Position numbers and translations under genes: made by a program
The notes under the pieces: generated by a model
What the model saw: the letters and a program-made list of their open reading frames with translations, nothing else
Told to the model about the DNA's origin: nothing
Databases searched by the model: none
Shown here: piece by piece, positions 1 to 11,659 of the stretch
How positions within the stretch are numbered: position 1 is the first letter of the stretch
How the letters are laid out: the number at the start of each line of letters is the position of its first letter
Assembly: GCA_014529385.2 (NCBI GenBank)
Contig: CM043955.1
Span: forward strand, 140,956,640 to 141,020,639
Source: Adiantum capillus-veneris
Taxonomy: Eukaryota; Streptophyta; Polypodiopsida; Polypodiales; Pteridaceae
Length of the DNA stretch: 64,000 nucleotides
Direction: 5' to 3'

Positions 1-300
1 CATCAAGAAAACCTTGTTCGAGGCGTTGTTGCCATCCCATGCCTAACATAGAGCATTCCACAAATCTTTGGCATTGGTCTTATCCATTATGGTAAAGTAA
101 ATGGATTCACCAAGGTGTAGGCAAATGGTCTCCATAGCACGCTCATTCAAGTCATCCCACTGATCATCAGTGTACACATTCTCTCTTCTTGTATGCAAAG
201 GTACTATCAAGCCTTTATTGATCAAAACATCTTGCATACGCTATCGCCAAATGGCCAAGTTTGAACCATCATCAAACTTTTTGATGTAGTACTCTTCTCT
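1..300 (-). pseudogene. Ty1/copia gag N-terminal fragment (UBN2-like), broken
   Basis: Read on the minus strand this encodes the start of a copia-type Gag. It has a YYIKKFDDGSNLAIWR-like segment, then a stop codon near position 240, then an open stretch of about 64 residues. That stretch ends in TNAKDLWNALC, typical of the copia gag (UBN2/DUF4219-like) region, where a conserved Trp follows the NA.D.W pattern. Gag would form the retrotransposon particle in the cytoplasm. The in-frame stop and the window edge leave only a fragment, so it is a pseudogene. A degenerate tRNA-Met-type primer site on the same strand lies near 2386, but the 2-kb gap is unusually long and the two may not belong to one element. 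The family assignment is a motif-level reading. Confidence 0.6.
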
Positions 301-1560
301 TTTGAAAGCACTACTCGCATCCATGACTCAACAGAATGTAGCCAAAAAACTTTATAGCAAATTGCATGGGGATAATTTTGGCAGAGTTTTCCTCAGAACA
401 GGAGCAAAAACTCAAACAAAAAGTAGTAAAATCACTGTGTACGAACAGCTAGAAGTGCCAAGAATGCATAAAACGGACTCGCGGTAAAAATCCGGTAGAG
501 TCTCCTCTGTACGGGGAGCAAACTCTCAAACCCGATAGACCAAAAGTAAGTGCATAAACTACTCAAAACAACCACTGGCATAAATTGCTAAAAAACAATG
601 TTGCTCCACTGTTGTGTGACTGCCAACTTGGCCTCAAAAGCACAAAAATCGCCCAGATACATATCCTATGGTGAGGGTACCGTAAGAGGGGAACTCCAGC
701 TACCTGTATCACCGAAGGTATCTCAACATTCGAGAATACCCCAACTCAAAGAAAACCTCACGCAATAACCCTCCAAAGGCCAAAGCAGACACAAAATAAC
801 TAGCCACAGTCTCAAAAAGGTTTTTCCGGTCCGAGTCTCAGAAATGGCCAGGAAAACTGTCAAAATAGCCAAAAAATGGCTCTACACGTGCACAATAGGC
901 AGTGTCTGTAACTCAACGTACTTGAGTGGCTGCACTCAAACAAGCACCAAGAAATGTTGCATGCGGTAAATAGGATCCCTGCGCGGATATGTGCTCTTAA
1001 AAGAGCTCAATAGCACTATGGTGTGCTAAAGAAAACATGCATATGTCAACGCATCTATCCACAGAGAAACTGTTATTGAAATGACTACCAAAACTGCCCA
1101 AAAAGCGTTGTGTCTATATGTGTCTGGAAACCCGGAGAATATGTGTGTAAACGGGCTCAAAAGGCCCCCCGTAACCTGCGTGTCAGTGTCGATATGTGCT
1201 GATTTCTACCGCCGAATGGAAATGGGCTAGTCAAGTAGCCACCAAGAGGGTCCTAGCCGAAAACCGTGCCATAAAGTTCAATATATGCGATTGGTGCCAA
1301 TGTCGGGTGTCACTCCTCTATGGTAGAGGCACCTCACTCGTGTCCGGGTCGCAAGCAGAAAGACCGACGTCGAGTCGGATGCTGAAATCTGCCCAGAAGA
1401 AGAGTCGGTGCCAAAGCGCAAACATGATGTCAAAACCGGTGTTGGAACGACAAAATGCCAATGTCGAGGCTGCCTGCCGCCGTTGGACGGGAGCACTCAC
1501 CAATATCGATGTGAAGCAACGATTCGTCGATGTCGAGGTCGAAAAACCTTGTTTGCTCTC

Positions 1561-1628
<68 letters not shown>

Positions 1629-2385
1629 TTGCTCTCACTCTCAAGAGCTCGCTATCTCTCTCATAGCTCTGCTCTCTCTCTCACAAGCTCATGTAGCAGT
1701 GAGAAGATCTATCTCTTAGTCTCACAACTCTTCTTTTGAGAAAATCTCTCTCGCTCACTCGGGTCAACAGGCAGGCTGTCGGAGGGCTTATGGTGGGAAT
1801 GATCCCTTTCACACATTAGTGAGGCAATTTTTCTTTTTGGTGTTTAAATCTTGCCTCTGTGGAAAGCTTGACTTCTGACTAAAATCCTATCGAAGCAACT
1901 CACTGTCTGATGAGAAGACCTGCTTGGTGGTCTGTTATGGCTTGCCCCACTACCAATCTCCTTGTTGTTGCTCTCTTTCTGAATGTTGCAGTGCTAGTCA
2001 AGTTGATGCTCTACATGCCCTCCTATCGGTTCTGTGATGTTCGGTGCCTTGTTGATCCTTGCTGGCCTCGGTTCTGCAGCTCCTTGCTCGATCTACCGAC
2101 TTAATCAAACTTTGCTTGCAAAGCTCTTCGATTGCTTGCTCCTGTGATTGCAATGCTTGATTGCCTCAAGCTCCCATGCCAATTTCGACTTGCTTGCCGT
2201 TCAAGGCTTTCCCTTTGTTGCCTTCCAAGGCTTTCCATCCATTTTCTCGGCTCACTGCTACATGATTCCTTGCTACAATGATGCTCAATTTACTCCCATG
2301 TTCAGTCCTACAGAGCTTGCCAAGCTCCCCTTGCTCGGGGTTACTGCACACGCGGATTAGTCGGGGCTCGGGATCCTACTCCAGG
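301..2385. other. Unassigned sequence, no gene seen
   Basis: Only short open frames without recognisable domains occur on either strand. The stretch contains one long CT/CA microsatellite (1564-1628). It may be leader or intronic sequence of the decayed minus-strand copia element, but nothing proves this. Confidence 0.4.
1564..1628. repeat. Compound microsatellite (CT)n-(CA)n
   Basis: About 20 CT dinucleotides run directly into about 11 CA dinucleotides. The long Leu-Ser and Thr-His open frames across it are artefacts of the repeat. Confidence 0.95.
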
Positions 2386-2397
2386 GCTCTAATACCA
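2386..2397 (-). other. Probable tRNA-Met primer binding site (degenerate)
   Basis: The minus strand reads TGGTATTAGAGC, one base from the plant copia PBS TGGTATCAGAGC (complement of the 3' end of initiator tRNA-Met). If real, the 5' LTR of a minus-strand element lies just to the right (2400 onward) and its interior to the left. No second LTR copy is visible in the window. Confidence 0.45.
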
Positions 2398-2986
2398 CTT
2401 ATAGGTTGCAGGATGATGCGGAGTCCAAGAGAGGGAAGGAGAGAAGGGGGAGGGGATGAGCATGCACAGTTTGTTTTGGTGTAGCTCTAGAGAGTGTAAA
2501 TATCTCTTCTCCTTATTCTTCATTATAATTAAACAATAGAAGTAAAGATGGGTGGGCACCAGTGGCCATAGGACCTGAAACCTAAAAGTCCCCCTCACTC
2601 ATGTTGTTGAGTGTTTTCAGTTACCTCCACACACAAGTACATCTCATGATTGATGGATGTCATATTTCTTACCATCATTATGTGAGACATATTCCACATG
2701 CAGAGAATAAGAGTCTTTGGAATTGACACTGGTGCTTGTTTCCCTAGTTATGTGTTGCAACAAAGTCCCTAGGTGCTAGTCAAATCCATTTATTAGACCA
2801 TTTTGAGCACGTCATATCAGGAACAATTTTAGTGGCAAAAAATTATTGAATACCAGACACGACTTGTTAAGTTTACAAGTACTGTTAAACTACATTAACA
2901 AATGGTTGTTTACACATATAGCAAGTATATGTTCTGATAAATGAACATGTTTCATTGTTGGTACCTAGATGTGATTTATTTTCACA

Positions 2987-3245
2987 TTGTATTATGGTCC
3001 AATTGTTTTAGGAAGGCTTTCAGGTAATTGCAGAGCGTACATTAGCAAGAAGCAATCCAATGGGAAAGATTACCTCTCTAGTTTGGAGTTTGCTTATCAT
3101 GATGCAAAGAATGTTGCGACTAAGGTTAGTCCCTTCATGTTTATGTTAGGTTTTCAACCTCGATCACAAGTTGGTGGGGTTGTTTATTGATGATGAATGG
3201 CAGCGAGTCAAGGACTTAATCTATGTTGATCACATTTGTCGGTAA
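2987..3245 (+). pseudogene. Ty3/gypsy integrase C-terminal fragment
   Basis: The plus-strand frame contains KDYLSSLEFAYHDAKN followed by KVSPFMFMLGFQPRS. This is the well-known stretch of gypsy integrases after the DDE core, where EFAYN.....T..SPF...YG..PR is conserved. Only about 70 to 80 residues survive, ending at a stop near 3189 with similarity drifting on to about 3240. No reverse transcriptase or LTR flanks it. Its right end abuts a gypsy gag fragment in the opposite orientation at 3290, so two unrelated element remnants meet here. Confidence 0.65.
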
Positions 3246-3289
3246 GTTACTTTCATAGAAAGTTGAAAAGAGGTATACATGTGCCAGCA

Positions 3290-4480
3290 CCTTCAGAGAG
3301 TCAGGAAACTGGCTACCATTGAGTGGTGGATAACCTCCAAAATGGTATGGGGTCTTTGTGCTTTGATATAGTCTCTCCAATCTTGAGGGAGCCTAACACA
3401 GAATTGATGCTTTTGCTGTAAGAAATTGATGCACTTGTATATTGTAGCTTTGAGACATAGATCCCAAAACTTCTCCACATATTTTTGAATGTTCTCTCCA
3501 TTATCAAGCTTTAGGCTTGTCCATGACGCAAGCACTTGATCAAAGCCCCACTAGGTAAGAATTACTTCTTGATAGCAACTTGGCATGTTTCCAAGCCTTT
3601 GAAGCTTCTCTTTTGGAGCATAGGCTTTCCCACCATTGATGGGCTAATTTTTGGGGATGCATAACAACATGTTGAATTTTGGATGACTTCTTCATTCCCA
3701 AAGGCCACATCAAATTGCTAAATAAAGCTTAGAACTTTGTCCATATCGCCAAAAGTTCCATTGAAGGAGAGGAAGGTTATGCTTTTGACTCCTTCCTTGA
3801 ACTTTTTTGGGTGAGATGCTCTCTTCTAAGGAGCATGAGAGTATTGATGACCTCTCCTCTTGTGTGCTTTGAGAGAATTTCTATCTGGGTAGGAGAAACT
3901 CTTGGATCTTGGATCCAAATGAGCTTGATGACGACAAAGAGTTGGATGGTTTCTTATTTCTTTGTTTCTTTTCAGGCTTCTTCTCACTCTCCCCATAATG
4001 ATGAGAAGAATGAGAGCTTGAAGATTTCCTCCTCCCAAAGGAGGTGATGGTGAGGGAATTCCTTGAAGTCTCCTAGGATGTACATTTGCATCAGATGGCA
4101 CAAGACTATCTTTCTTCATTCATGGAGAAGATATTCAGATGACACAAGACTATCTTCTTCATTCATGGAAGAGTTCTTTTCTATATCTTTGTATTTCTTC
4201 TTTCCCTTTGCCTCATGTTGAGGGCTTCTTTCTCTTCTTGTAGCAGATGAGTGCTTCTTCCGCTCAATAGAATTTCCTCTTTTTAAAGTCTCTTTACGAG
4301 ACTTCACAAAAGAATCCTCTTTGGGAGTAGGCTTGTTTACAACTGTGTTTGGACCATAGCTTGCAAAGCATGAGTTTTCCATATCTTCTTGTAGCATGCG
4401 AGCAAGAAATTCAATTACCCAAATTCCATCAATAGGTCTAGCATCATTTTGCAAATCCAAACTAGTGAACTCAGTCACTC
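3290..4480 (-). pseudogene. Ty3/gypsy gag fragment, related to the element at 44987-51621
   Basis: Read right to left, a Ser/Arg/Lys-rich N-terminal region (4478-3830) is followed by a FLSFNGTFGDMDKVLSFI-like segment (about 3800-3730). Next comes the retrotransposon gag core with KYVEKFWDLCLKATIYK and RPHTILEVIHHSMVAS (3535-3293). The same order and wording recur in the minus-strand gypsy gag at 48052-49428 (FLTYNGTFCATDKVLAFI, KYVDKFWDLQLKATVFK), so both are the same family. Frame changes and stops separate the pieces, and zinc knuckle, protease and pol are absent left of 3290. The role of the intact protein would be capsid formation. Confidence 0.65.
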
Positions 4481-4699
4481 TGTCGTCTTCGTGATTGCTT
4501 GGTGCTTGGGGAATTAGAAGATTCTTGGGAGATATAACTATCTCGTGTGAACAATCACAACTATTCCTCTTTGTAAATTAAGAGAATGCTCTTTGGAACT
4601 TACACACTCTTGGTTTAAACTCTTTTAAAGAATCAAGGTAGAGTGCAAGGTCATAACATTGTAATCAAGGTAGAGAGCAGGGTCATAACATTGCATGTC

Positions 4700-5130
4700 T
4701 TGAAGCTAACGAAATTCTTTTGAGCTTTCTATACTCTCAATAGTGGTGAAACCAACGATAACCCCTATAAGGGTCCACTATTAATACGACATCTAACTCA
4801 ATCACACATCACATACATGTGTTGAAGAGAGAGAGAGAGAGAGAGAGAGAGGATTCGACACTAGTTGAGGGCCGAACTTTTTGGAGCTGACCTCCCCCTC
4901 CAAAAGGACTTTGTATTAATGTGTTCTTGTTCTTTAGAAGAGCTTTTGATCAATACAATTTCTAATTGCACTTTTAACTACACAAACTGAAGAGATAAAA
5001 GCTCAAAAATTTGGCAAAGATTGTGATTAGACTTTCCACTTAAAACACCTCATTGAACTTAGTTCTAAATTCTAAGGCCCCACACACCTTGTGGGTGATA
5101 GGATATGTGGGGATTAAGCAAGATCAGGTT
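4700..5130 (-). repeat. LTR-like sequence of the 3290-4480 gypsy remnant (tentative)
   Basis: The stretch with a GA tract at 4829-4852, then an acc/gac-flanked polypyrimidine run and a 'ggctttgtatta'-like segment resembles 45170-45290 in the LTR of the related element. Similarity is patchy by eye and the boundaries cannot be placed. Confidence 0.3.
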
Positions 5131-5214
5131 GGAAAGAAGATATGTAAGCATTAAAAAGTAGTAACATGTTTAGTTAATTATGCATAAGCTTGAGCAGTCA
5201 TAGATATGAAGACT

Positions 5215-5216
<2 letters not shown>

Positions 5217-5291
<75 letters not shown>
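5217..5291. repeat. Compound microsatellite (TG)n-(AG)n
   Basis: About 28 TG units are followed by about 9 AG units. Confidence 0.95.
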
Positions 5292-5299
5292 AGATGATG

Positions 5300-8084
5300 A
5301 GCCTTGAGAAGATCATGGAGAGCTTCCTTTGGTTGAGGATTGCTTGGAGCTTCAAGAGCCATGAAGACAGAACTTCCCTTGCTCTCTCCAGTGCAGTCTT
5401 ATAGAAAAACCAAAAAAACTTCCTTTTGCAATTCTCAGATGAAAAAACTTTGAACATGAAAATTGTTCATCTCATCATTTCTCGTAATGGTGGAGGTCCA
5501 TTTTTTCAAAAACACTTTTTTTAATAAATTTATTCCATAAATACTCACACTAAGTCCTTTACAAACAGTTTTCTATTTTTAGAACTACTCCTCTTACCTT
5601 CTCATTTGCATGGGAGACTTGTGGACCACATCCCTTATCTCCACATAGCTTTAGGTTGGCATGTGTGGATAATAACACTTTGGCTCCCATTTGTCCCATA
5701 AAATCCAATCGAATCTTTATTGAATTTTGTTAAGGAACTTCTAAAAGATGCATTCAAATTTTGGAGCTCTCTAGTTTACAAACACATTCCTCTACCCATT
5801 GTACATAATTGGTCCTTCTACTTTTCTTAATATCTCTTACTAGAATGGCCAATTCTAGAGAGAGAAAATTCATGTAAGTAGACCATTTGGTGACATCTAC
5901 ATTTTACATTGAAAATTTGAAGGAACTAAAAGCAAAAATTATATTTTGCCTCACTTGACACTCTACAAGCATGTGCTAGCGTGGTCTGTGCTCCACACAA
6001 ACATGCTACCTCAATTTGCACTCTACAAAGTACTTAACCATACACTACAAGAGCTGCATTTATGTTGCATTTATCTGTATTCAATGTTTTTTGCCTCATT
6101 TGATGCTCTACAAGCATATGGTGGCTTGGTCTGTTTTATCCTACTTGCCTAGTTATAAGTTTAGAAGAGGAAGTTACCCCTAATTTATATGCTTATTTAG
6201 CAAAAACCCCCTCCCCTGCACTTACATGGTACGATAAGTTTTCCATGATCAATCCCTTGGGCTCGTTCTTTTATTCTTCCATGTGTTCACTTTTCATGTG
6301 TGCGCTCGTTATACTCAAGCAGATAAAATTCCATGTTATTACACCGATAATGAAGTCTGGAGGGTTTGAGGATTGTGAAGATCCCAAGTGCACGTAGCAA
6401 AACCCAGTAGGAGGGAGTTTAAGCACATTACAACTTATCGCCTTAGCACTCATCATTAGGGTTTTCTCCTTTGACTTCTTTGCCCTCCTTCATATAAATC
6501 CTTGAAAATAATATTGATCAATCAATGCAGGGGTGAAAGTGAGGTGATTTTTGTTTGATGTAGGATGAGAGAAAGGTTTTCTTGGTTGTGGAGAGTTTGA
6601 GGATAAAGGAGTATGGTGAAGGACAGGGAAGGGTGTATAACTACAATTAGGATTCCTACAGGAGGAACATCAAGTGGTCAATGGTATCCCTGATGGTATC
6701 ATAGTCTAAGGCTTGGCTCAACGAATGGTGGATGCAATGAGCTTTCCTCACAGATCTTTCACCCTCACTATTAAGAATTGGCTTTCAAGTCAACCATCCA
6801 TAATTTTCTATATCCAAGTACCTCTTTTGATGATTTCTTAATGCCTTGCCTACATTGCACTCATTGTTGGTACATGTTCTTGTGCAAGCTTGGACTTTTC
6901 CGCCCAAACACTCTCTTCTATCATAATTTTGTGCTTCATGATCTCCCTATCCTTTGGATGTTAGATAGCATAGCTTGTGGCTCTTACAAGTGCAATTAGT
7001 GAAATGTATTGCTTAACTGAGAGTGACTTGTAAGGCCTCTTGTATCATCCTTAATCTATATGGCTTATCACCTACATCATTCACACCATTGACATGGCAT
7101 ATATTCTTTATAATTTTTTCTACTTGCCATTGGGCCCAAATGGGATTAGTGCAGCATCATTTATAACATGGTAATGAAGTTTTAGTAACTGGCTGCATTT
7201 TTCCTTTAAACACGTATTAGCATCCCCAACAAAAGAGGTGATGACCTTTTGATGGTAATCAAGTGGCAAAATAACTTTTAAAAATAAAAAAGCTAAAAAA
7301 AATACAAAAAGATCTCTTTCATTTGTTTGGATAGTAACTATACTAATTATCTCTAAGTAAGACAAGGATAACAACTAATAGGTTCTTTGACATGTGTAAC
7401 AATATCCAAAGCCAACGAATCTACTCTCTTGTTTATTACTATTAGTGTTATGCAAACTAAGAGGCGTTGGTTTTATGTGTATCCTTGTTCTTTTATATCA
7501 CTACTAGGGCTTAGACCCTATGTCATTGTTAATGCTATCCAAATGTCTTCGAGCAACAAGAAAAAGACTAAAGGTAAATATTATGCCCATTGCTTGCCAA
7601 ATAATAAACAAGAATGTTCCCACATTCGGTATTGCATGCTAAACATGGAGAACGTTGCATGTCAAATAGTACTTGTCCAACTTCCAACCCATTGTGTGGC
7701 CACCCCTAGTTGTTATATGGCTATTTGAGCATTCACATGTCATGCATATGTTAGATAACCACATATTGTGAAAACTCAAGAGTTTTCATGGAGATGATAA
7801 ATTATGACTATGTTCTCCTTGAACGCATGTATAGCCCTCAACACTACATTCAAGATTCATTTTGTGAATGGATGGTGGTTGAAACTTTAACTTGTTGGGA
7901 CTATGGAATGTCACATTATAGAAGAAAATCAACTAACCAAATATGACATGTCCCTTTTTCAAAGATGAGCCATGCTACGTGGTAAGACAATTGTGCAAGA
8001 GCTATAGTTGGGTAGCCCTATTGAAACACGGGCTTGCATTTCAAACACTACAATTTTTTTTTTGTTTTTTGTTTTTTTTTTGTT

Positions 8085-8086
<2 letters not shown>
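5300..8086. other. No gene recognised
   Basis: Only short, domain-free frames are seen. A weak internal repeat (about 5945-6000 and 6090-6140) shares a 'gcctca.ttga..ctctacaagcat' pattern. The interval from 6200 to 8040 shows no recognisable transposon motif, promoter or RNA gene. Confidence 0.5.

Positions 8087-8141
<55 letters not shown>
8087..8141 (+). repeat. Poly-G tract of 55 bases
   Basis: An uninterrupted run of 55 G follows a T-rich stretch. It is far longer than normal genomic G homopolymers and has strong G-quadruplex potential. Its length may be partly an assembly or sequencing artefact. Confidence 0.85.
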
Positions 8142-8143
<2 letters not shown>

Positions 8144-8574
8144 GGGGTGTTTGGGTAAAATTTCGAACAATTGAGGTAGGATGAATATATTGTGTCTTTG
8201 AAGCTTATGAAGAGAGAGATTTGGGGTTTTGTGGGTATCAGTTTTGTCTCGACAAAAATCAACAAATTAAGCACATTGTAGCGTAAAAGTCGGCAAATTT
8301 TTCAATGTTTGTGTCCACAAAGATTGGGAGATTTTTCATAATGGCCTTTTCCCAGTGTTTAGTATTATTACTAGTGTGGCCGGCGGCCTTCGGCCACCTC
8401 TCTCTTTCTCTCTCTCCCCCCGCATGCGCACTGTAGTCGGAGATGCAGGGCCACACTGTCGGATAAAGGAAATTGCGCCACGTGGCCCCTTGAATATCTC
8501 TCTGCTTAATATATAGAATAGATAGATAGATTGGGCTGAAAACGCAACGTTTGCTCATGTGTTGGTTTGTGTAG

Positions 8575-8917
8575 GCTCCAAGACCATCATTATTGCTGTG
8601 AGTGTAGCTGTGGGAGTTTTCATTTTGGTAGGAGCCCTATCATGTGCCTTACTAGTGTGGCGTTTCAAAGCGAGCAAAGAAAAGGGTAAGCTAGGCTAGC
8701 CATTGCTTTAAACTTTAACCTGTTTATGGGGCGGCTCTTCATTTGTGAATTGTGCTGGCCGTACGAAGGGAAGCGGGTGGATGGGTCAACGACCTGGCCA
8801 CGTCAACTGCTGCAGACCAAGGCGCAGGTATTCGCATTAAAGGAGCTCGAACAAGCTACTGGCCACTTCCATGCCACCAACAAACTTGGAGAGGGTGGCT
8901 TTGGCATCGTTTACAAG
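8575..8917 (+). pseudogene. CRK-type receptor-like kinase: transmembrane exon and first kinase exon, truncated
   Basis: Two exons are visible. Exon A (8575-8685) follows a TTTGTGTAG acceptor and encodes GSKTIIIAVSV, a hydrophobic membrane span ending LLVWRFKASKEKG, with a GTAAG donor. Exon B (8769-8917) starts after an AG acceptor. It encodes a juxtamembrane segment, then VFALKELEQATGHFH and the glycine-rich ATP loop LGEGGFGIVYK, ending at a GTACC donor. The phases join cleanly (1 nt + 2 nt) with an 83-bp intron. The layout matches plant cysteine-rich or DUF26 receptor kinases, which sense extracellular signals and phosphorylate on Ser/Thr inside the cell. The ectodomain exon is not found upstream, and the catalytic loop exons are not found downstream. 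One short LDPDKRLLF-like stretch (8968-8994) resembles a later kinase segment. I take it as a truncated gene. Confidence 0.7.
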
Positions 8918-10528
8918 GTACCCTAATTGACCATAATTGACTTTCACCCAATGCTATGACCCCATGCCTCGACCCAGACAAACGGCTGCTATTTGAAACA
9001 TTCTAGGAAAAGCCTATGGTAAGAAACAGTAATGGAAACAGATGTGGAGACAAAAATAGTAGTTTTTAAGGATGGAGCAAACAAAAGTGCCACATCACAG
9101 CACAATAGGAACGATCGAAGGTAGATTTAGGTGTAATGTTGAGGTAGAGATATTTTGAGCTTAAGTCTACGAATATGGAGATCATGAGTTTTAAGTTGTT
9201 TTAAAGAATCTAAAAGGGTGATTAAGTCTTGCAAGTCAATTCTACAAATGTGAAGAGAGATATTTCTAGAGTCAGTTTGTGGTGGGAAACATGTATTTTT
9301 CGATGGTGGAGAGGAATGCCAGAATGGAATAAAATGTGGACTTCTTACGGTTTCTAGCGCTTATGCTTTGAAGAGGGAAAATCGGGTGGGGCTCACCTTG
9401 GTTTTGTACATACAAACAATCTTTTTATTAATTCTAAGCCTAGTGCGGCTTCGAATAAAATGATCTTTTGTCAACTTTTTGTTTGCATCAAACTTGAACC
9501 ATAGGAATGGCCATTTTGAGGCATCCTTTCCCCGCTCCCATTCCAACTTCCCGTTCCGAATCCTTATTCCGTGTTTCAGATGTGAGTATCCGTAATAGGG
9601 AATAGCAATTATGACCATATTACTTCCTTGCTCCGCGTTCCAATTTTCCGCTCCTGGTAACTATACTTGAAACTCTCCCATGGTCAATGCCTAACCATGC
9701 ATTCACATGGCTTAGGCTGCATCTGATGGTTGTAATGCGACTCTGGGCCCTACACATGCATATTGAGCTGGTGATGGCATGTAGTTGTTCTTGGACATTA
9801 TTTTTGGCCATTTTAGCACTTCGGCCAATTTATTATGTGGACACTCTTATTGTTGTCGGAGCATCTAAGTGATTAGTCGAGGCTCAATTTTTTCCCTTAG
9901 TGCTATGTTTATGAAGTCCATCGCTATACTCTCCCATTATCGATTTAGAATTGGTAAAGGGGGTAGGAGTGCTATGTTATGAAGTCCATCGCTATACTCT
10001 CCCATTATCGATTTGGAATTGGTAAAGGGGGTAGGAGTCCTGTCACTTTGTGATGTCACTTTCTAACATACTAAACAAGTTCGACAAACTCAAACCGCAT
10101 CCTTCTTGAGTTGTGGCCAATAAAAGTAATTCTCAACACCCTTAAGTGTCGCATTGATGTCCGTGTGCCCAACAAAAGGAGGATTGTGAGACTTCGTCAA
10201 CACCTTCTGCCTCAAACTACGTGTCACACAACATGGTCTTTCACATCAAAAAACCTTTCCTAGAGAGAGTACCTTGAAAATATCTCCCTAGCCTATACCC
10301 TTTCAAAGATCTCACCAAAATCCAAACTTGTAGCATGCTGCCCCGCATCGCATCAAAATCATGATAATGCAATGATGTAACAACGGATATCTATGGCATT
10401 GTGAACAATGCATGTGCCACCATATTTTTCTTTCCCTTAAGGAATACTATCCAAAGATGAAATTGCAACAAAATATCGATCCATGTGCTTATCCGATAAT
10501 TTCTTCTTGGACCAGAAATATCCAAAGT
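8918..10528. other. No gene recognised
   Basis: Apart from the possible kinase remnant at 8968-8994 and the tandem duplication at 9901-10038, no domain, promoter or transposon signature is visible on either strand. Confidence 0.45.
9901..10038. repeat. Tandem duplication, 69-bp period, two copies
   Basis: A unit starting TGCTATGTTTATGAAGTCC is repeated with a few substitutions and one small indel, the second copy beginning at 9970. Both end in GGTAAAGGGGGTAGGAG. Confidence 0.9.
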
Positions 10529-10760
10529 TTGATGATGTCACAAACTAATGACGTGGCATGTCCACACGGCAATATACAGATGACGTCGCAAAGGCTGTAC
10601 GGAAATCCCACAATATGCGTTGACATGCTGACGTGGCTGCTGCTGCAAATTGCGCTGGCTGCTTTTTGACACTTTTTGGGACCAGATGCTTTTGGAACAA
10701 GTTGCTTTTGAGTTTAATTGCTTTTGGGGCATCTTTTGTAAGAATAAATAGACCCTTGCG
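10529..10760 (+). promoter_or_regulatory. Putative promoter (possible LTR U3) with TGACG cluster and TATA-like box
   Basis: TGACGTGG occurs at 10549 and 10629, TGACGTC at 10581, and related TGATGTCA and TGACAT at about 10534 and 10621. TGACG is the core bound by plant TGA/bZIP factors. A TATA-like AATAAATA at 10743 lies about 110 bp downstream. This arrangement resembles an LTR promoter, and a copia fragment follows at 11660, but no LTR pair is visible. Confidence 0.35.
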
Positions 10761-10893
10761 GTCTCACTTTGCAGAGCATCTGGACGTAGAGTCTGAGAGC
10801 AGAGGTCCCGTGGGTTTTGTACTTTGCTCAAGCATTAATTGCTAATCCCCTTCAAATATGCACAGTTCCATCGCAAAGGAATGCGAAAACGGG

Positions 10894-10915
10894 GAGTTCT
10901 CACACGTGAGAACTC
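10894..10915. repeat. Short inverted repeat, 10-bp arms
   Basis: GAGTTCTCAC and GTGAGAACTC flank a 2-base spacer and create an embedded CACGTG G-box. No terminator-like T run follows. Confidence 0.7.
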
Positions 10916-11659
10916 GTCCGATTCGAAAGGGAACTGTCCCATTGCGTGCGGGAGCCTCTGAGACATGCATAGATGTGTTTGCTCTGCTCAAAATGATACG
11001 AAACAGAAAATTACAGCCTGCTTTGTTTAAGGTAATGCCAGGGACGCTTCGAGAAAGCCTTGGGTGCTTGTACATGACAATTTAGAGAGATTTCTCGTCT
11101 AATGCAAAGGGCAAGTGACCCTACGCGGAAGCTCGGGGGCTATCCACATGAGTGATCGGCACGCGAATCGGAGCACAAAATAGAGAATTACAGCTTGCTG
11201 TAATTTTTTGCAAGTTTAAGGTTTTGGCCAGTTTTGATGCCTACAGGTCCCAAGAGCTTCGGGGAAGCTAAGGAATCACCGAATAGGTGTTTTGGTGCAT
11301 TTTGGAGGCCAAAAACAGAGAGAATTCAGCGTCTCGCCAGGTTTTGTGAAGTGCTCTAAAGTGCGTGGAAAGTCACTGTTTACTTGGAATTTTGTCCGTG
11401 GAGACTTGTACTGTGGATATACTACCGAAATCGGGTTAGAGTAGGGGAATTTCAGCCCGATAAAAGTGGGACAACTTGTAGAAGTTTACAGGTTTTTCTC
11501 AAGTGCAATAAGAATAAAGAAATACCGAAAGGAGCGCTAGTCTTTGGGGTCAACGCGGTGTCACTGTCTGCTTGGAAGCGCTCTAGCTGCCAAGCCGTGG
11601 TTTGTTTGTAGTGTAATTCTCAGTCACAAGTTTATTCGTGAAGTTCCTTTGTGTCGTAA

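Noticed and set aside
1196-1666. 156-codon plus-strand frame
   Set aside because: The C-terminal third is CT/CA repeat, and the rest has no recognisable domain and several overlapping alternative frames.
7387-7728. 113-codon plus-strand frame as a host gene
   Set aside because: No domain, signal peptide or splice context recognised. Length is compatible with chance in AT-rich sequence.
8041-8274. Poly-Pro/poly-Gly open frames across the poly-G tract
   Set aside because: Artefact of a 55-base G homopolymer with no flanking coding signal.
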